A stretch of DNA of 54,292 bases from Clostridia bacterium (lineage in GTDB: Bacteria > Bacillota > Clostridia > Christensenellales > CAG-138). The notes beneath the pieces are model-generated. The model worked only from the letters and a program-made list of their open reading frames with translations, ran no database searches and had not been told where the DNA came from. Position 1 is the first letter of the stretch; every line of letters begins with the position of its first letter. Shown one piece after another: positions 25,152-36,265 of the stretch. The DNA lies in the NCBI GenBank assembly GCA_017523925.1, contig JAFWVQ010000019.1, forward strand, positions 1-54,292. The letters run 5' to 3'. Position numbers and translations under genes: made by a program.

Positions 25152-26030
25152 ATGATCAATAGCATGACAGGCTTCGGCCGTGCCGCCCTTTCCGTGGACG
25201 GAAGGGAGCTGACGCTCGAGCTCAAGGCCGTAAACCACCGCTTCCTCGATCTGTCCTTTCGGTTCCCAAGATCGCTCTCATTTCTTGAGGATACCGTTCG
25301 CGCCGGGCTGTCGAGCCTTCTTTCGCGCGGGCATGTCGACGCATATGCATATTATAAAAACACTCGAACCGATGCGAAGAGTCTGAGCGTTGACAAGGCG
25401 CTCGTTTCGGCATACGTTGAAGCGGGCAGAGCCGTTTCCGAGGAATTCGGCATACAGAACGACGTCACCGTTTCCAAGCTTCTTCGCATACCCGATCTAT
25501 TCACCATATCCGATGCGGACGAGGACCCCGAGGCGCTGAGAAGCCTCATGGTCGAGGCCGTTCGCACCGCCTGCGCCGAGCTGATACGCATGCGCGAGAT
25601 CGAGGGCGAGCGCATCCGCGCAGAGCTCGTTTCCCGCATTTCCATCCTCGAGCGCATTCGCAGCGCAATTGCCGAAAAGGCGCCTCTCGTTGTGGATAGC
25701 TACCGTGCGAAGCTCAACGCGCGTATAGAGAGCATACTCGCCGAGACCGAGGTGGACAGAGCCAGGCTCGCCACCGAGATCGCGCTTTTTGCCGATAAGG
25801 CGAATATCGACGAGGAGCTCGTTCGACTCGAGAGCCATTTCAAGGGAGCACTCGAGCTGCTTTCAAGCGATGAGCCCGTGGGCAGGAAGCTCGACTTCCT
25901 CGTTCAGGAGATGAACCGCGAGTTCAACACCATCGGCTCCAAGGCCAACGATCAGGCGATATCCGCGCTCGTTATCGAGGGCAAGGCCGAGCTTGAAAAG
26001 CTGCGCGAGCAGGTTCAGAATCTCGAATAA
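25152..26030 (+). CDS. yicC: YicC/YloC family endoribonuclease
   Basis: A 292-residue protein of the YicC family, recently linked to RNA cleavage and turnover. The N-terminal MINSMTGFGRA and the C-terminal QEMNREFNTIGSKANDQAIS are the two invariant family signatures. The middle is helical and acidic/basic. The length is typical. GGAGG precedes the ATG. It heads the conserved Firmicutes cluster yicC-gmk-rpoZ-priA. The small remA gene usually found between yicC and gmk is absent here (55-bp gap). Confidence 0.92.
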   Translation: MINSMTGFGRAALSVDGRELTLELKAVNHRFLDLSFRFPRSLSFLEDTVRAGLSSLLSRGHVDAYAYYKNTRTDAKSLSVDKALVSAYVEAGRAVSEEFGIQNDVTVSKLLRIPDLFTISDADEDPEALRSLMVEAVRTACAELIRMREIEGERIRAELVSRISILERIRSAIAEKAPLVVDSYRAKLNARIESILAETEVDRARLATEIALFADKANIDEELVRLESHFKGALELLSSDEPVGRKLDFLVQEMNREFNTIGSKANDQAISALVIEGKAELEKLREQVQNLE

Positions 26031-26085
26031 GCCGGCGTTATGCCGTGTGATAATCAGCAAAAAACAAATGCTTTCGGAGGCTTCC

Positions 26086-26721
26086 ATGTTGATCGACATC
26101 GTAAACAAAACCGGCAATCTGATCGTCATCTCCGGCCCGTCCGGCGTGGGCAAGGGCACCATCGGTGCGCGCCTGCTTGAAAAGCACGACGATCTCTGCT
26201 TCTCCGTATCCGCCACCACCCGCGAAATGCGCGAGGGCGAGCAGGAGGGCGTTAACTACTACTATAAAACCGTTGAGGAATTCCAAGCGATGATCGACAA
26301 CAACGAATTCCTCGAGTATATGCAGGTCTTCGGCAAGAATTACTACGGCACTCCGCGCAGGTTCGTTGAGGAAAAGCTTGCTTCGGGCATCAGCGTGTTG
26401 CTGGATATCGACGTTCAGAGCGCAATGGTGGTTAAAAAGAACTATCCCGAGGCCGTGATGATCTTCATCGCTCCGCCCACCCTCGCCGAGCTGCACCGCA
26501 GGCTCGTCGGGCGCGGCACCGATTCCGAGGAGGCCGTTGAGCGCCGCTTCGCGCAGGCCAAGACCGAGCTTGCGATGGTCGGCGAATATGACTACGTTGT
26601 GGTCAACGACGATCTCGAGCTTGCCGTGGAGGACGTTGAGTGCATCCTGAGAGCCTCTCGCCTTGCCGGCAGGGAGTATAAGGATGAGCTATTTCGCATA
26701 CTCAACAGCGAGGATGCCTGA
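26086..26721 (+). CDS. gmk: Guanylate kinase
   Basis: A 211-residue enzyme phosphorylating GMP to GDP with ATP. The P-loop GPSGVGKGT is at residues 17-25, and the GMP-binding region shows SVSATTREMREGEQEGVNYY. RRL and R residues of the lid follow in HRRLVGRGTDSEE. The frame is open upstream, but the ATG at 26086 has CGGAGG and gives the standard length. It lies between yicC and rpoZ, as in many Firmicutes. Confidence 0.96.
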   Translation: MLIDIVNKTGNLIVISGPSGVGKGTIGARLLEKHDDLCFSVSATTREMREGEQEGVNYYYKTVEEFQAMIDNNEFLEYMQVFGKNYYGTPRRFVEEKLASGISVLLDIDVQSAMVVKKNYPEAVMIFIAPPTLAELHRRLVGRGTDSEEAVERRFAQAKTELAMVGEYDYVVVNDDLELAVEDVECILRASRLAGREYKDELFRILNSEDA

Positions 26722-26843
26722 GGCGCTCGGCTTAATGCGGCCAAACCGGATCCGAAGCCGATCGGGGCGCGGCCGCCTGCGCACAGCACCGCTTCAAAGC
26801 ATCGCACAATAAATGCAATCAAAGCAAACCATGGAGGTATAAT

Positions 26844-27062
26844 ATGAATCACCAGATGAACCATCCCCCGGTAGTTGAGCTTGAAAACAAGGCCGGCTGC
26901 CGCTATATGCTCGTTACCGCCGTTGCAAGAAGGGCGCGCCAGATCATCGCCAAGAAGCAGCATAGCGACCTCAAGCCCGTTACCCAGGCTGTGAACGAGC
27001 TGTATAACGGCGAGCTCGAGATCAAGTATCCGAGCGAGTACTATCAGACCTCCGAAAAATAA
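26844..27062 (+). CDS. rpoZ: DNA-directed RNA polymerase omega subunit
   Basis: A 72-residue omega subunit, which helps assemble RNA polymerase by binding beta-prime. The core VVELENKAGCRYMLVTAVARRARQI is seen as its parts CRYMLVTAVARRARQI and the later KPVTQAVNELYNGEL, both typical of the family. The preceding gene is gmk and the next is priA; the usual coaBC is missing between rpoZ and priA. GGAGG precedes the ATG. Confidence 0.93.
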   Translation: MNHQMNHPPVVELENKAGCRYMLVTAVARRARQIIAKKQHSDLKPVTQAVNELYNGELEIKYPSEYYQTSEK

Positions 27063-27143
27063 TACGGCACGGCAAAACAAACAGGCATCGGCCCGATTGG
27101 CCGACTGCATAATTCAGGCGCGGAACGGAGGGCGGAAAGCAGG

Positions 27144-29399
<2,256 letters not shown>

Positions 29400-29449
29400 T
29401 CTCGGGCTGTTTTGCGCTGATAAACCAACTAAACGATAGGGGGATCGCT

Positions 29450-30724
29450 TTGAAAAAACTTCTTGCCGAATTGAAGGGCGCTGTGCCCGCCTTTTTGAAA
29501 TGGACCGGGCTTGCGCTGCTCGTCGGCGCCGTATGCGGGCTGATCGGCACCGCATTTCACTACTCGATCCATTTTGCGGGCGAGCTGCGCGAAAGCAATC
29601 CCCTGCTCATCTATCTGCTGCCCGTCGGCGGCATGGCAATAGTGCTTCTTTATTATATTATGAAGCATCAGGTAACGCTTGGAACGGACAGGCTGTTCAG
29701 CTCGATCCACATGCGGCAGCCGGTACCCTTCGCAATGGCTCCTCTCATCTATATCGGCACCTTTATCACGCATCTTTTGGGCGGCTCGGCGGGCCGCGAG
29801 GGCGCGGCGCTGCAGCTTGGCGGCAGCATCGCAAGCCGCATCGGGATATTACTGAAGCTCAAGGAGAACGAATCGCGCACGCTTGCGCTCATGGGCATGG
29901 GTGCGCTCTTTTCCGCGCTGTTTGGAACGCCCATCGCCGCCGCCGTGTTCGTGATGGAGGTGCTTGCGCTCGGGCATATGGTCTATTCGAGCATGGTCCC
30001 CTGCATGATCGCAAGCATGAGCGCCTACGGCGTTTCGCTTCTGCTCGGCGTTGGCGGCGAGACATACACGCTTGCCGCCGCACCCGCTTTTTCGGCCGTT
30101 CCTCTTATGCAAACGGCGGCGCTCTCCGTGCTTTGCGCTTTCGTTTCCATCGCCTTCTGCGGCATCATGCATCTTGCAAACGGCACCGCTGCAAGGTATC
30201 TGAAAAACCCGTATCTCCGTGCAGCCGTGGGCGGCACCGCGATCCTGCTGCTTACGCTTGTCGTTGGCACGCACGATTACAACGGCGCAGGCGGGCACAT
30301 GATAGAGCGCGCGATCGAGCAGGGGCTGGCGCGCCCCTGGGATTTTGCGCTGAAATTCATATTCACCGCGATCACGCTGAGCTGCGGCTTCAAGGGCGGC
30401 GAGATCGTGCCGACCTTCTTCGTTGGCGCAACGCTCGGCTGCGTGGTCGGGCCGCTGATCGGGATGGATGCGGGCTTTGCGTCCGCCGTCGCGCTTATCG
30501 CGCTTTTCTGCGGAAACACGAACTGCCCCATCGCCTCCCTCTTTCTCTCGATCGAGCTTTTCGGCGGCGCGGCGATCCCCTTCTTCGCTCTGACCTGCGC
30601 GATCACCTACATGCTCTCCGGCAACGTGAGCCTGTATCATAATCAGCTTATCGCGGACAGGCGCGTCAAGCTCGGCAGCCTCATACTGCCCACTATCTGC
30701 GAAGAAGCGAAGGAGCTTGAATAG
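29450..30724 (+). CDS. ClC-family anion channel/antiporter
   Basis: A 424-residue multi-helix membrane protein of the ClC family. The selectivity/gating segment is GGSAGREGAALQLGG (GREG at 115-118, with the gating Glu at 117), and the second ion-path segment is GGEIVPTFFVGATLG. The TTG at 29450 with AGGGGG seven bases upstream is the likely start; the frame is open above it into priA but has no other ribosome site. The GGEIVP segment resembles the fluoride-exporting (CLC-F) branch as well as some chloride members, so the transported anion is uncertain. No fluoride riboswitch is visible upstream. Confidence 0.85.
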   Translation: MKKLLAELKGAVPAFLKWTGLALLVGAVCGLIGTAFHYSIHFAGELRESNPLLIYLLPVGGMAIVLLYYIMKHQVTLGTDRLFSSIHMRQPVPFAMAPLIYIGTFITHLLGGSAGREGAALQLGGSIASRIGILLKLKENESRTLALMGMGALFSALFGTPIAAAVFVMEVLALGHMVYSSMVPCMIASMSAYGVSLLLGVGGETYTLAAAPAFSAVPLMQTAALSVLCAFVSIAFCGIMHLANGTAARYLKNPYLRAAVGGTAILLLTLVVGTHDYNGAGGHMIERAIEQGLARPWDFALKFIFTAITLSCGFKGGEIVPTFFVGATLGCVVGPLIGMDAGFASAVALIALFCGNTNCPIASLFLSIELFGGAAIPFFALTCAITYMLSGNVSLYHNQLIADRRVKLGSLILPTICEEAKELE

Positions 30725-30775
30725 CGCGATCCACTGCTTTCGGATGCGCCGACAGCATATATTATGCGTCAAGCA

Positions 30776-30804
30776 TTTACACGCGAATTTTCGGATGTTA
30801 TAAT
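30776..30804 (+). promoter_or_regulatory. Promoter of the MATE transporter
   Basis: TTTACA (30776-30781), a 17-bp spacer and TATAAT (30799-30804), just 9 bp before the ATG, leaving almost no leader. Confidence 0.55.
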
Positions 30805-30813
30805 TTCAAGGCT

Positions 30814-32268
30814 ATGGAAAAAACATTAAACAACGGAAAAATCGATCGTCCCATCGCAAATAAGATGGGCACCAAGCCGATCGGACGGCTTCTTTTCGGC
30901 ATGGCCGTGCCGCTCGTTATCTCCATGCTCGTTCAGGCGCTTTACAACGTTGTGGACAGCTACTTCGTGGCGAAGCTCGGCGACATGCTCGAAACGGGCA
31001 GCGCAGCAGTGGATGCGCTCGGCGAGAAGGTCAATATTCCCCTCACGGCGGTTTCGCTCGCATACCCGATCCAGATGCTAATGATCGCGGTATCGGTCGG
31101 CACCTCGGTGGGTATGAACTCCTATATCTCGAGGAATCTCGGCGCCGGCAATCACGAGGCGGCAAACAAGGGCGCATCGAACGGCATCTTCCTGCTCTTC
31201 GTTTCCTCGCTTGTTTTCTCCGTGCTCGGCTTCTTCGTAACACCCTTCTTCAAGCTCTTTGCGGACGATCCGGAGCTCATAGAAAACGGCGTTACCTATC
31301 TGCGCATCTGCATGTGGTTCTGCACGGGCATCTTTTTGCAGCTCGGCTGCGAGAGGATACTTCAATCCATGGGCAAGAACGGGCTTTCCATGACCACTCA
31401 GCTTATCGGCGCGATAACGAACATCATCCTCGATCCCATACTCATCTTCGGCAGATTCGGCTTTCCCGCGCTCGGTATCGCGGGCGCAGCCTACGCCACC
31501 GTCATCGGTCAGTGGCTCGGACTTGTTGTTGCGCTCGTTCTCGTTTTATTTGGAGATCACACCGTCAAGCTCAGCTTCAAGGGCTTCAGGGTCTGCGGCG
31601 AGACCGTGAAGGAGATCTATCGCGTCGGTCTTCCGAGCATACTGCTTCAGGCGATCGGCTCGGTGATGAACGTCGGCATGAACTCCATCTTCTCCCGCGT
31701 GCTTGCGGATAATTCCGGCGTTTCGATAATGGGCGTTTATTTCAAGGTGCAGTCGCTTATCTTCATGCCGCTGTTCGGCGTTACGAACGCAAGCATGTCC
31801 ATCCTTGCTTACAACTACGGCGCAAGGAACAGGCTTCGCCTCACCAAGGCTTGGAGGCTTACGCTCATCGTTGCAATAGTTATAATGCTGATAGGAACGC
31901 TGATGTTCCAGCTCTTCCCGAGCGACATCATTCGGCTTTTCGACGAGAAGGGGCGCATCGCATCGGGCGGCGCAGCGGCATTCCGCATAATCTCGCTCTC
32001 ATTCGTGCTTGCGGCGGCTTCTATAACCAATTCCGTCACCTTCAACGCGCTCGGCAGGGGCACGGCGAGCATGATCATGTCCCTTATCCGCCAGCTCTGC
32101 GTGCTGCTTCCGGCGGCGTATCTTCTCGCCGTTATCTTCAAGAACGTGGAGTCGGTTTGGTGGAGCTTCCTTATCGCGGAGTTCGTGGCGTTTGCGTACA
32201 GCTTCATAATGCTCAGAAGGATCTGGAAGAAGGATATCGCGCACCTGCCGGACGGAGCAAGTATTTAG
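30814..32268 (+). CDS. MATE family multidrug/organic cation antiporter
   Basis: A 484-residue protein with about twelve membrane helices arranged in two pseudo-repeats. The N-terminal half has GRLLFGMAVPLVISMLVQAL and YNVVDSYFV, typical of NorM/DinF-like MATE exporters, and the second half repeats the pattern (GLPSILLQAIGSVMNVGMNS). Such proteins expel drugs or metabolites using sodium or proton gradients. The start has only a weak ribosome site. A radical SAM gene follows after 45 bp in the same direction and may be co-expressed. The substrate is unknown. Confidence 0.9.
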   Translation: MEKTLNNGKIDRPIANKMGTKPIGRLLFGMAVPLVISMLVQALYNVVDSYFVAKLGDMLETGSAAVDALGEKVNIPLTAVSLAYPIQMLMIAVSVGTSVGMNSYISRNLGAGNHEAANKGASNGIFLLFVSSLVFSVLGFFVTPFFKLFADDPELIENGVTYLRICMWFCTGIFLQLGCERILQSMGKNGLSMTTQLIGAITNIILDPILIFGRFGFPALGIAGAAYATVIGQWLGLVVALVLVLFGDHTVKLSFKGFRVCGETVKEIYRVGLPSILLQAIGSVMNVGMNSIFSRVLADNSGVSIMGVYFKVQSLIFMPLFGVTNASMSILAYNYGARNRLRLTKAWRLTLIVAIVIMLIGTLMFQLFPSDIIRLFDEKGRIASGGAAAFRIISLSFVLAAASITNSVTFNALGRGTASMIMSLIRQLCVLLPAAYLLAVIFKNVESVWWSFLIAEFVAFAYSFIMLRRIWKKDIAHLPDGASI

Positions 32269-32313
32269 TATCGATAAGCGCTTAATGCTTATGTCAAAAA
32301 GGAGAGAACGAAA

Positions 32314-33528
32314 ATGATTTCTCTGAGCTTTAGCGAGATTAAGAGAAAATACAAGAACATATGCTTTTTGAGTTTCGATCCTAAGCATCAAAAGGACGTC
32401 GATATGCTGCTGCTGTTCTTTTCCGCAGCGGGCTTCAATGCGTTTATGGCAGCGGATTTTGACGGGCTAATGGGCAAATATTCTGATTACAGGCTGAGTT
32501 ATGGCGATCCGACCGACCCAAAGATCGAGCTGCGCGAGGATCTTATGCGCCATGAAGCTTTCTTAAACGAGAGGGGCGTTCCGATAGAGGAAATCGACGA
32601 AAGCGAAACGCTTTTTGTGCTGTTGAACAGCAGAAGACTTCCTTTTATCAATGAGGAAGTGCAGATCAGCCTTTGGAAGCTGGGCAAAGAAAAGGAGTGC
32701 GCTTTTTACGATTTGAAAAGAAGATGCTTCCATAAATGCTACGGGCCTGTTTTATCTAATATAGAATACCATGTTGGGTGGCACTGCAATCTTAAATGCA
32801 AAGGTTGTTCCCATTATAGCAATCTCTTCTCTGAGCCGTTATTCGGAACTATCGATTCTTTTACTCAAATAATGGTGCGGCTTCGCGAGTTGTTCGATGA
32901 TATACTGCTTATAAACCTTGTCGGCGGAGAGCCGCTTTTGAACAAGGACATCGGAAGCTTTGTTCTGGTGTCGAGAGAATATTTCCCGAGCGCAGCGATC
33001 AGAGTGTTCACAAACGGACTGCTGATCCCTCGGCTCAGCGAGCAAGCGCTTGCCGCTTTCCGCGAAAGCAGAATCGTTGTAAGCATCACAAACTATCCGC
33101 CCACGAACGCCATTAAGCCTCAGATCAAAAAGGTCTTGTCGGAGCACGGAATTGCTCATACTTTCAACAGAAATGTGAGTACTTTTGACTACATTGTCGG
33201 CGAAACCGAGCGCGATGCGGAGAGAAACTTCAAAAACTGCAGCCAGAAACTCAATCATCTTAATGATGATGGCAGATTGAGCGTTTGCGGTCAGCCCTTG
33301 TTCTACGATACCATCAAGCATAAGCTTGAGGTCAAGCGCGAGTTATCCGATAGGGATTGGCTCGATATTTACAAGGAAGCGAACGGATACGAGGTGTTGA
33401 GCAAGCTGCATACTCCCGTACCGTATTGCAAATACTGCAACGAGACAAACAAGGTTTACTTCCAATGGGAGGCTCCATACACTAAGGAGCTTCACGAGGA
33501 CGATCCGTGCCTGATCCAGGTGAAGTAA
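32314..33528 (+). CDS. Radical SAM protein with unknown N-terminal domain
   Basis: A 404-residue enzyme with the radical SAM cluster motif CNLKCKGC (cysteines 158, 162, 165) and the GGEPLL motif that binds the SAM methionine. The HCNLKCKGCSHYSNLF context is typical of a branch often found beside polysaccharide or glycosyl-modification genes. More cysteines near the end (NCSQK, VCGQP, YCKYC) may hold an auxiliary cluster. Residues 1-150 match no family I know. GGAG precedes the ATG. The upstream MATE exporter, 45 bp away, is the only apparent partner. Substrate and product are unknown. Confidence 0.85.
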   Translation: MISLSFSEIKRKYKNICFLSFDPKHQKDVDMLLLFFSAAGFNAFMAADFDGLMGKYSDYRLSYGDPTDPKIELREDLMRHEAFLNERGVPIEEIDESETLFVLLNSRRLPFINEEVQISLWKLGKEKECAFYDLKRRCFHKCYGPVLSNIEYHVGWHCNLKCKGCSHYSNLFSEPLFGTIDSFTQIMVRLRELFDDILLINLVGGEPLLNKDIGSFVLVSREYFPSAAIRVFTNGLLIPRLSEQALAAFRESRIVVSITNYPPTNAIKPQIKKVLSEHGIAHTFNRNVSTFDYIVGETERDAERNFKNCSQKLNHLNDDGRLSVCGQPLFYDTIKHKLEVKRELSDRDWLDIYKEANGYEVLSKLHTPVPYCKYCNETNKVYFQWEAPYTKELHEDDPCLIQVK

Positions 33529-33556
33529 AGCGGGCTCGGCGGCTTCTAAGCTGTCA

Positions 33557-33600
33557 CGGGGCACTTGAATGAAGCGAGGTGAAAGCCCCGCTTTTTGATT
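33557..33600 (+). terminator. Terminator after the radical SAM gene
   Basis: CGGGGC (33557-33562) pairs with GCCCCG (33585-33590), followed by CTTTTTGATTTTTTT. Confidence 0.8.
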
Positions 33601-33692
33601 TTTTTGTGGAAACATGCAACCGGTGAACGAAGAAAACTGTGTTTATAGGTGAAAGCATCCAGAGGCTTATAATACCGCAGGGAGGTGAAGCT

Positions 33693-34247
33693 TTGGAAGA
33701 TAAGGAAATAATCGCTCTGTTTTTCGAGCGAAACGAGGCGGCGATAGCGGAAGCAAGCCGCAAGTACGGCGCGTATCTTCTGCTTATCGCAAGAAATATC
33801 CTTGGGGACGGCGCCTTTGCCGAGGAATGCGTGAATGATGCGTATTTCAAGGCATGGGAAAACATCCCCCCTCTGCGCCCCGAAAGGCTCGGAGCATGGC
33901 TCGGCAGGCTGACGAGGAATATCGCGCTGAACCGCCTTGAAAGAAGCCGCGCCGAAAAGCGCGGGGGCGGCGAAACCGATGCGGCGTTTTCGGAGCTTGA
34001 GGGCTGTATCCCGACCCATTCCCCCGATATCGCCGAGAGCATCGCCTTCAAAAATGCGCTGAATGCGTTTCTTGCGGCGCAAAGCGTGGAAGCAAGGCGC
34101 ATCTTCATCCAAAGGTACTGGTATTTCCTGAGCATAGAGGAGATATCCAAGGAAAACGGCGTAACGAAGAGCAAGGTCAAATCCTCGCTTATGCGAACGC
34201 GAAACAAGCTGAGAATACATCTTGAAAAGGAGGAGTTTTTTATATGA
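33693..34247 (+). CDS. ECF-type RNA polymerase sigma factor
   Basis: A 184-residue sigma-70 family extracytoplasmic-function factor. Region 2 spans the N-terminal half (YGAYLLLIARNILGDGAFAEE, shown here as LIARNILGDGAFAEECVNDA) and region 4 the C-terminal half (YWYFLSIEEISKENGVTKSK). The start is taken as TTG at 33693 because GGGAGGTG lies just before it; the frame is open 18 codons higher. The gene overlaps the next by 4 bp (ATGA), the standard layout of an ECF sigma and its anti-sigma. The stimulus is unknown. Confidence 0.9.
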   Translation: MEDKEIIALFFERNEAAIAEASRKYGAYLLLIARNILGDGAFAEECVNDAYFKAWENIPPLRPERLGAWLGRLTRNIALNRLERSRAEKRGGGETDAAFSELEGCIPTHSPDIAESIAFKNALNAFLAAQSVEARRIFIQRYWYFLSIEEISKENGVTKSKVKSSLMRTRNKLRIHLEKEEFFI

Positions 34248-35254
34248 AAAACACGGAAACGGCCGATAAAAAGAGCAGGGTTTTGAACGCCGTCGGCGGG
34301 ATAAACGATGAATTCATCCTCGATGCCGCGCCCACTGGCAGGCACGAAAGGAGAAGCTATCGCGGCCTTATCGCGGCGGCGATAGGCACGGCGGCGGCAG
34401 CGGCGGTGGTGCTTATCGCGGTATTCGGCGGCAAGGGAAAGCCGAATGCGCCCATGCAGCAGGTGAAGGAGAGCGAGAGGCCCGTCAATGCAACGGAGGT
34501 TCCCGAGACCGAAGCGCCAACGCCCGGGCAGCACCCCGTCACAAGGACGATCAGCCTCGGCAAGGCGACCAACGCTAAGGAATGGGCGGAGCTTGCAGCG
34601 GAGGCGAGCGTAGTGGACAGCCTCGAGGAGTACCTGTCCGCACAGTTCTTCACTTTCGACGACCGGTTGCCGCCCACGCCCGAGAGCATACTGCTTTCAA
34701 AGGATGCCTGCATCTTCCGCGGCGTTGTGCGGGAGGTTGAAAACCGCAGGCTCACCATTGCCGCATCCGACAATATTGCCGATACAAGCCCAAGCTTCGA
34801 TTATGATTTCTGCATCGTCACATTCGATGTGATCGAATGCTATAATGGCAGCCTTGCCGCAGGAGAGCAAACGAGAGTATTTTTCGATAGTTTCATCTGC
34901 CCCATTGCCGAGATCGAGCCGCCGATCGGCGAAAAAGGGAGCGGGCAGGCATATTTTACGCAGCTCAGCCCGGGCACGGAGGTCATAGCCGCTGTCAAGG
35001 AGTGTGGAGAAAACGAAGAGCTTGAAATACGCGTGGTAGACGAAAACAGCGATCCCGTCCTGGCGTTCAGCCGGGCATACCGTGATTATGCCGAGTGCAG
35101 ATTTCGAGGAGGGTTCGGAAGGCTGTTTTTGCAGACCGAGGATAAATTCCTCTACGATGTGGATGTTTACGATGCTGCGATGCTCGGCGAAAATCCCTCT
35201 TTGGACAGCGCGGAAAGCTATATAAAGAGCCTTCTTTCGGGACTTGAGCTCTGA
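34244..35254 (+). CDS. Probable membrane-anchored anti-sigma factor
   Basis: A 336-residue protein with one membrane segment (residues 42-61, extremely Ala-rich) after a short cytosolic N-terminus. That N-terminus has RVLNAVGGINDEFILDA, a pattern common in proteins encoded beside ECF sigma genes in Clostridia. After the membrane comes a Pro/Thr/Glu linker and a ~230-residue extracellular domain I do not recognise. It overlaps the sigma gene by 4 bp. I infer that it holds the sigma factor at the membrane until an outside signal arrives. No conserved zinc motif is seen. Confidence 0.7.
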   Translation: MKNTETADKKSRVLNAVGGINDEFILDAAPTGRHERRSYRGLIAAAIGTAAAAAVVLIAVFGGKGKPNAPMQQVKESERPVNATEVPETEAPTPGQHPVTRTISLGKATNAKEWAELAAEASVVDSLEEYLSAQFFTFDDRLPPTPESILLSKDACIFRGVVREVENRRLTIAASDNIADTSPSFDYDFCIVTFDVIECYNGSLAAGEQTRVFFDSFICPIAEIEPPIGEKGSGQAYFTQLSPGTEVIAAVKECGENEELEIRVVDENSDPVLAFSRAYRDYAECRFRGGFGRLFLQTEDKFLYDVDVYDAAMLGENPSLDSAESYIKSLLSGLEL

Positions 35255-35281
35255 TGCGCGATCAATTGAACCGTTTGAAGC

Positions 35282-35305
35282 GAGCCGCTCCATTTGGGGC
35301 GGCTC
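35282..35305. terminator. GC hairpin between convergent genes
   Basis: GAGCCGC/GCGGCTC stem between the anti-sigma gene and the convergent methyltransferase gene; no T-run on either side, so termination is tentative. Confidence 0.4.
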
Positions 35306-35371
35306 GAGTGAGTATAAACAAAAGCAAAGCCACCGCAGCGGCGCGCATCTTGAACGGCGGCGGGTATCGAG

Positions 35372-36031
35372 TTACGGTTTTCTCGACTTGTAACGATAAA
35401 CTACCCTTTCATCGGTTTTCATCACGGGTTTCCAGTCCGGATCATCGGCAAGAAAGATGTTGACGACCATTTCTATTTGAGCGGTCTTCATCTGTTCATC
35501 CGTGTACATTTCGCAAAGCTTCTTAAACTCGTCGGGGTCGCGTTCACGCATCACATCGTAGGTCCACATAACGTCATCAACCACAAGAAGACCGCCGGGT
35601 TTCATCAGCTTTTTGATGAGCGCGCATCCGAGCCCCGAAAAAACCAGGCTGTGCGCCCCGTCGAGATACACAAGATCATAGAGCCCGCCCTTCCCGCTGT
35701 CGCTCAAGCAAAGCTGTGCAAGATTCCAGCAATACGAATCGCAGTATTTTCTTGAATTGCCAAATGGCACAAGCTTGCATTTGCAGTGTTCGAGCCCGCG
35801 AAGATCTGCATACAGCTCCCGAACGGTATCCTCAAATGAGAAGAAATGAAATGAATCCGAAGTGCGCAGCAGCTTAACTATCTCAACGGAAGTGGCGCCC
35901 TGCCCCACTCCGATCTCGGCAACGGTGATGGGGCCTTTGGCAATGCAGCGAAGATACCCAAGAAGTAAAAGCACCTCTTTGCAAGGCTGCGACACATGCA
36001 GGTATTTTGGCGTTCCTATCCTTTCTATCAT
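35372..36031 (-). CDS. Class I SAM-dependent methyltransferase
   Basis: A 219-residue Rossmann-type methyltransferase. The SAM loop is AEIGVGQGATSVEIV and the acidic loop after strand 4 is DLVYLDGAHSLVFSG, followed by GGLLVVDDVMWTYDV. This layout is that of the small-molecule/sugar O-methyltransferase-like (Methyltransf_24) group. GGAGG lies nine bases before the ATG. It is a single gene convergent with the sigma/anti-sigma pair. The substrate is unknown. Confidence 0.75.
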   Translation of the reverse strand: MIERIGTPKYLHVSQPCKEVLLLLGYLRCIAKGPITVAEIGVGQGATSVEIVKLLRTSDSFHFFSFEDTVRELYADLRGLEHCKCKLVPFGNSRKYCDSYCWNLAQLCLSDSGKGGLYDLVYLDGAHSLVFSGLGCALIKKLMKPGGLLVVDDVMWTYDVMRERDPDEFKKLCEMYTDEQMKTAQIEMVVNIFLADDPDWKPVMKTDERVVYRYKSRKP

Positions 36032-36147
36032 CCCTCATCGCCTCCGAAAAGAAATTGCGCGCGCATTAGCTCGCGCCTCCTGCGCCTATAATAACACAGC
36101 ATAGCTAAGTTGTCACTATTTTATTTAATAATACATGCTCGGATTTA

Positions 36148-36176
36148 TTGACAAATCCGCATTTTACCCGTATAAT
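36148..36176 (+). promoter_or_regulatory. Consensus promoter of greA
   Basis: TTGACA (36148-36153), a 17-bp spacer and TATAAT (36171-36176): a perfect sigma-A consensus, 90 bp before the start. Confidence 0.9.
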
Positions 36177-36265
36177 AAGCTAAATCGGTATGGGCTTTTT
36201 TCCGTATGCTTTATCTGCGGAGCATATGCCCTTCCCTTACCCTTATTTCAAGGAGGATACGATCC

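Noticed and set aside
29500..30642. 380-codon plus ORF inside the ClC gene
   Set aside because: Arg/His-rich alternate frame of a membrane protein; no motifs.
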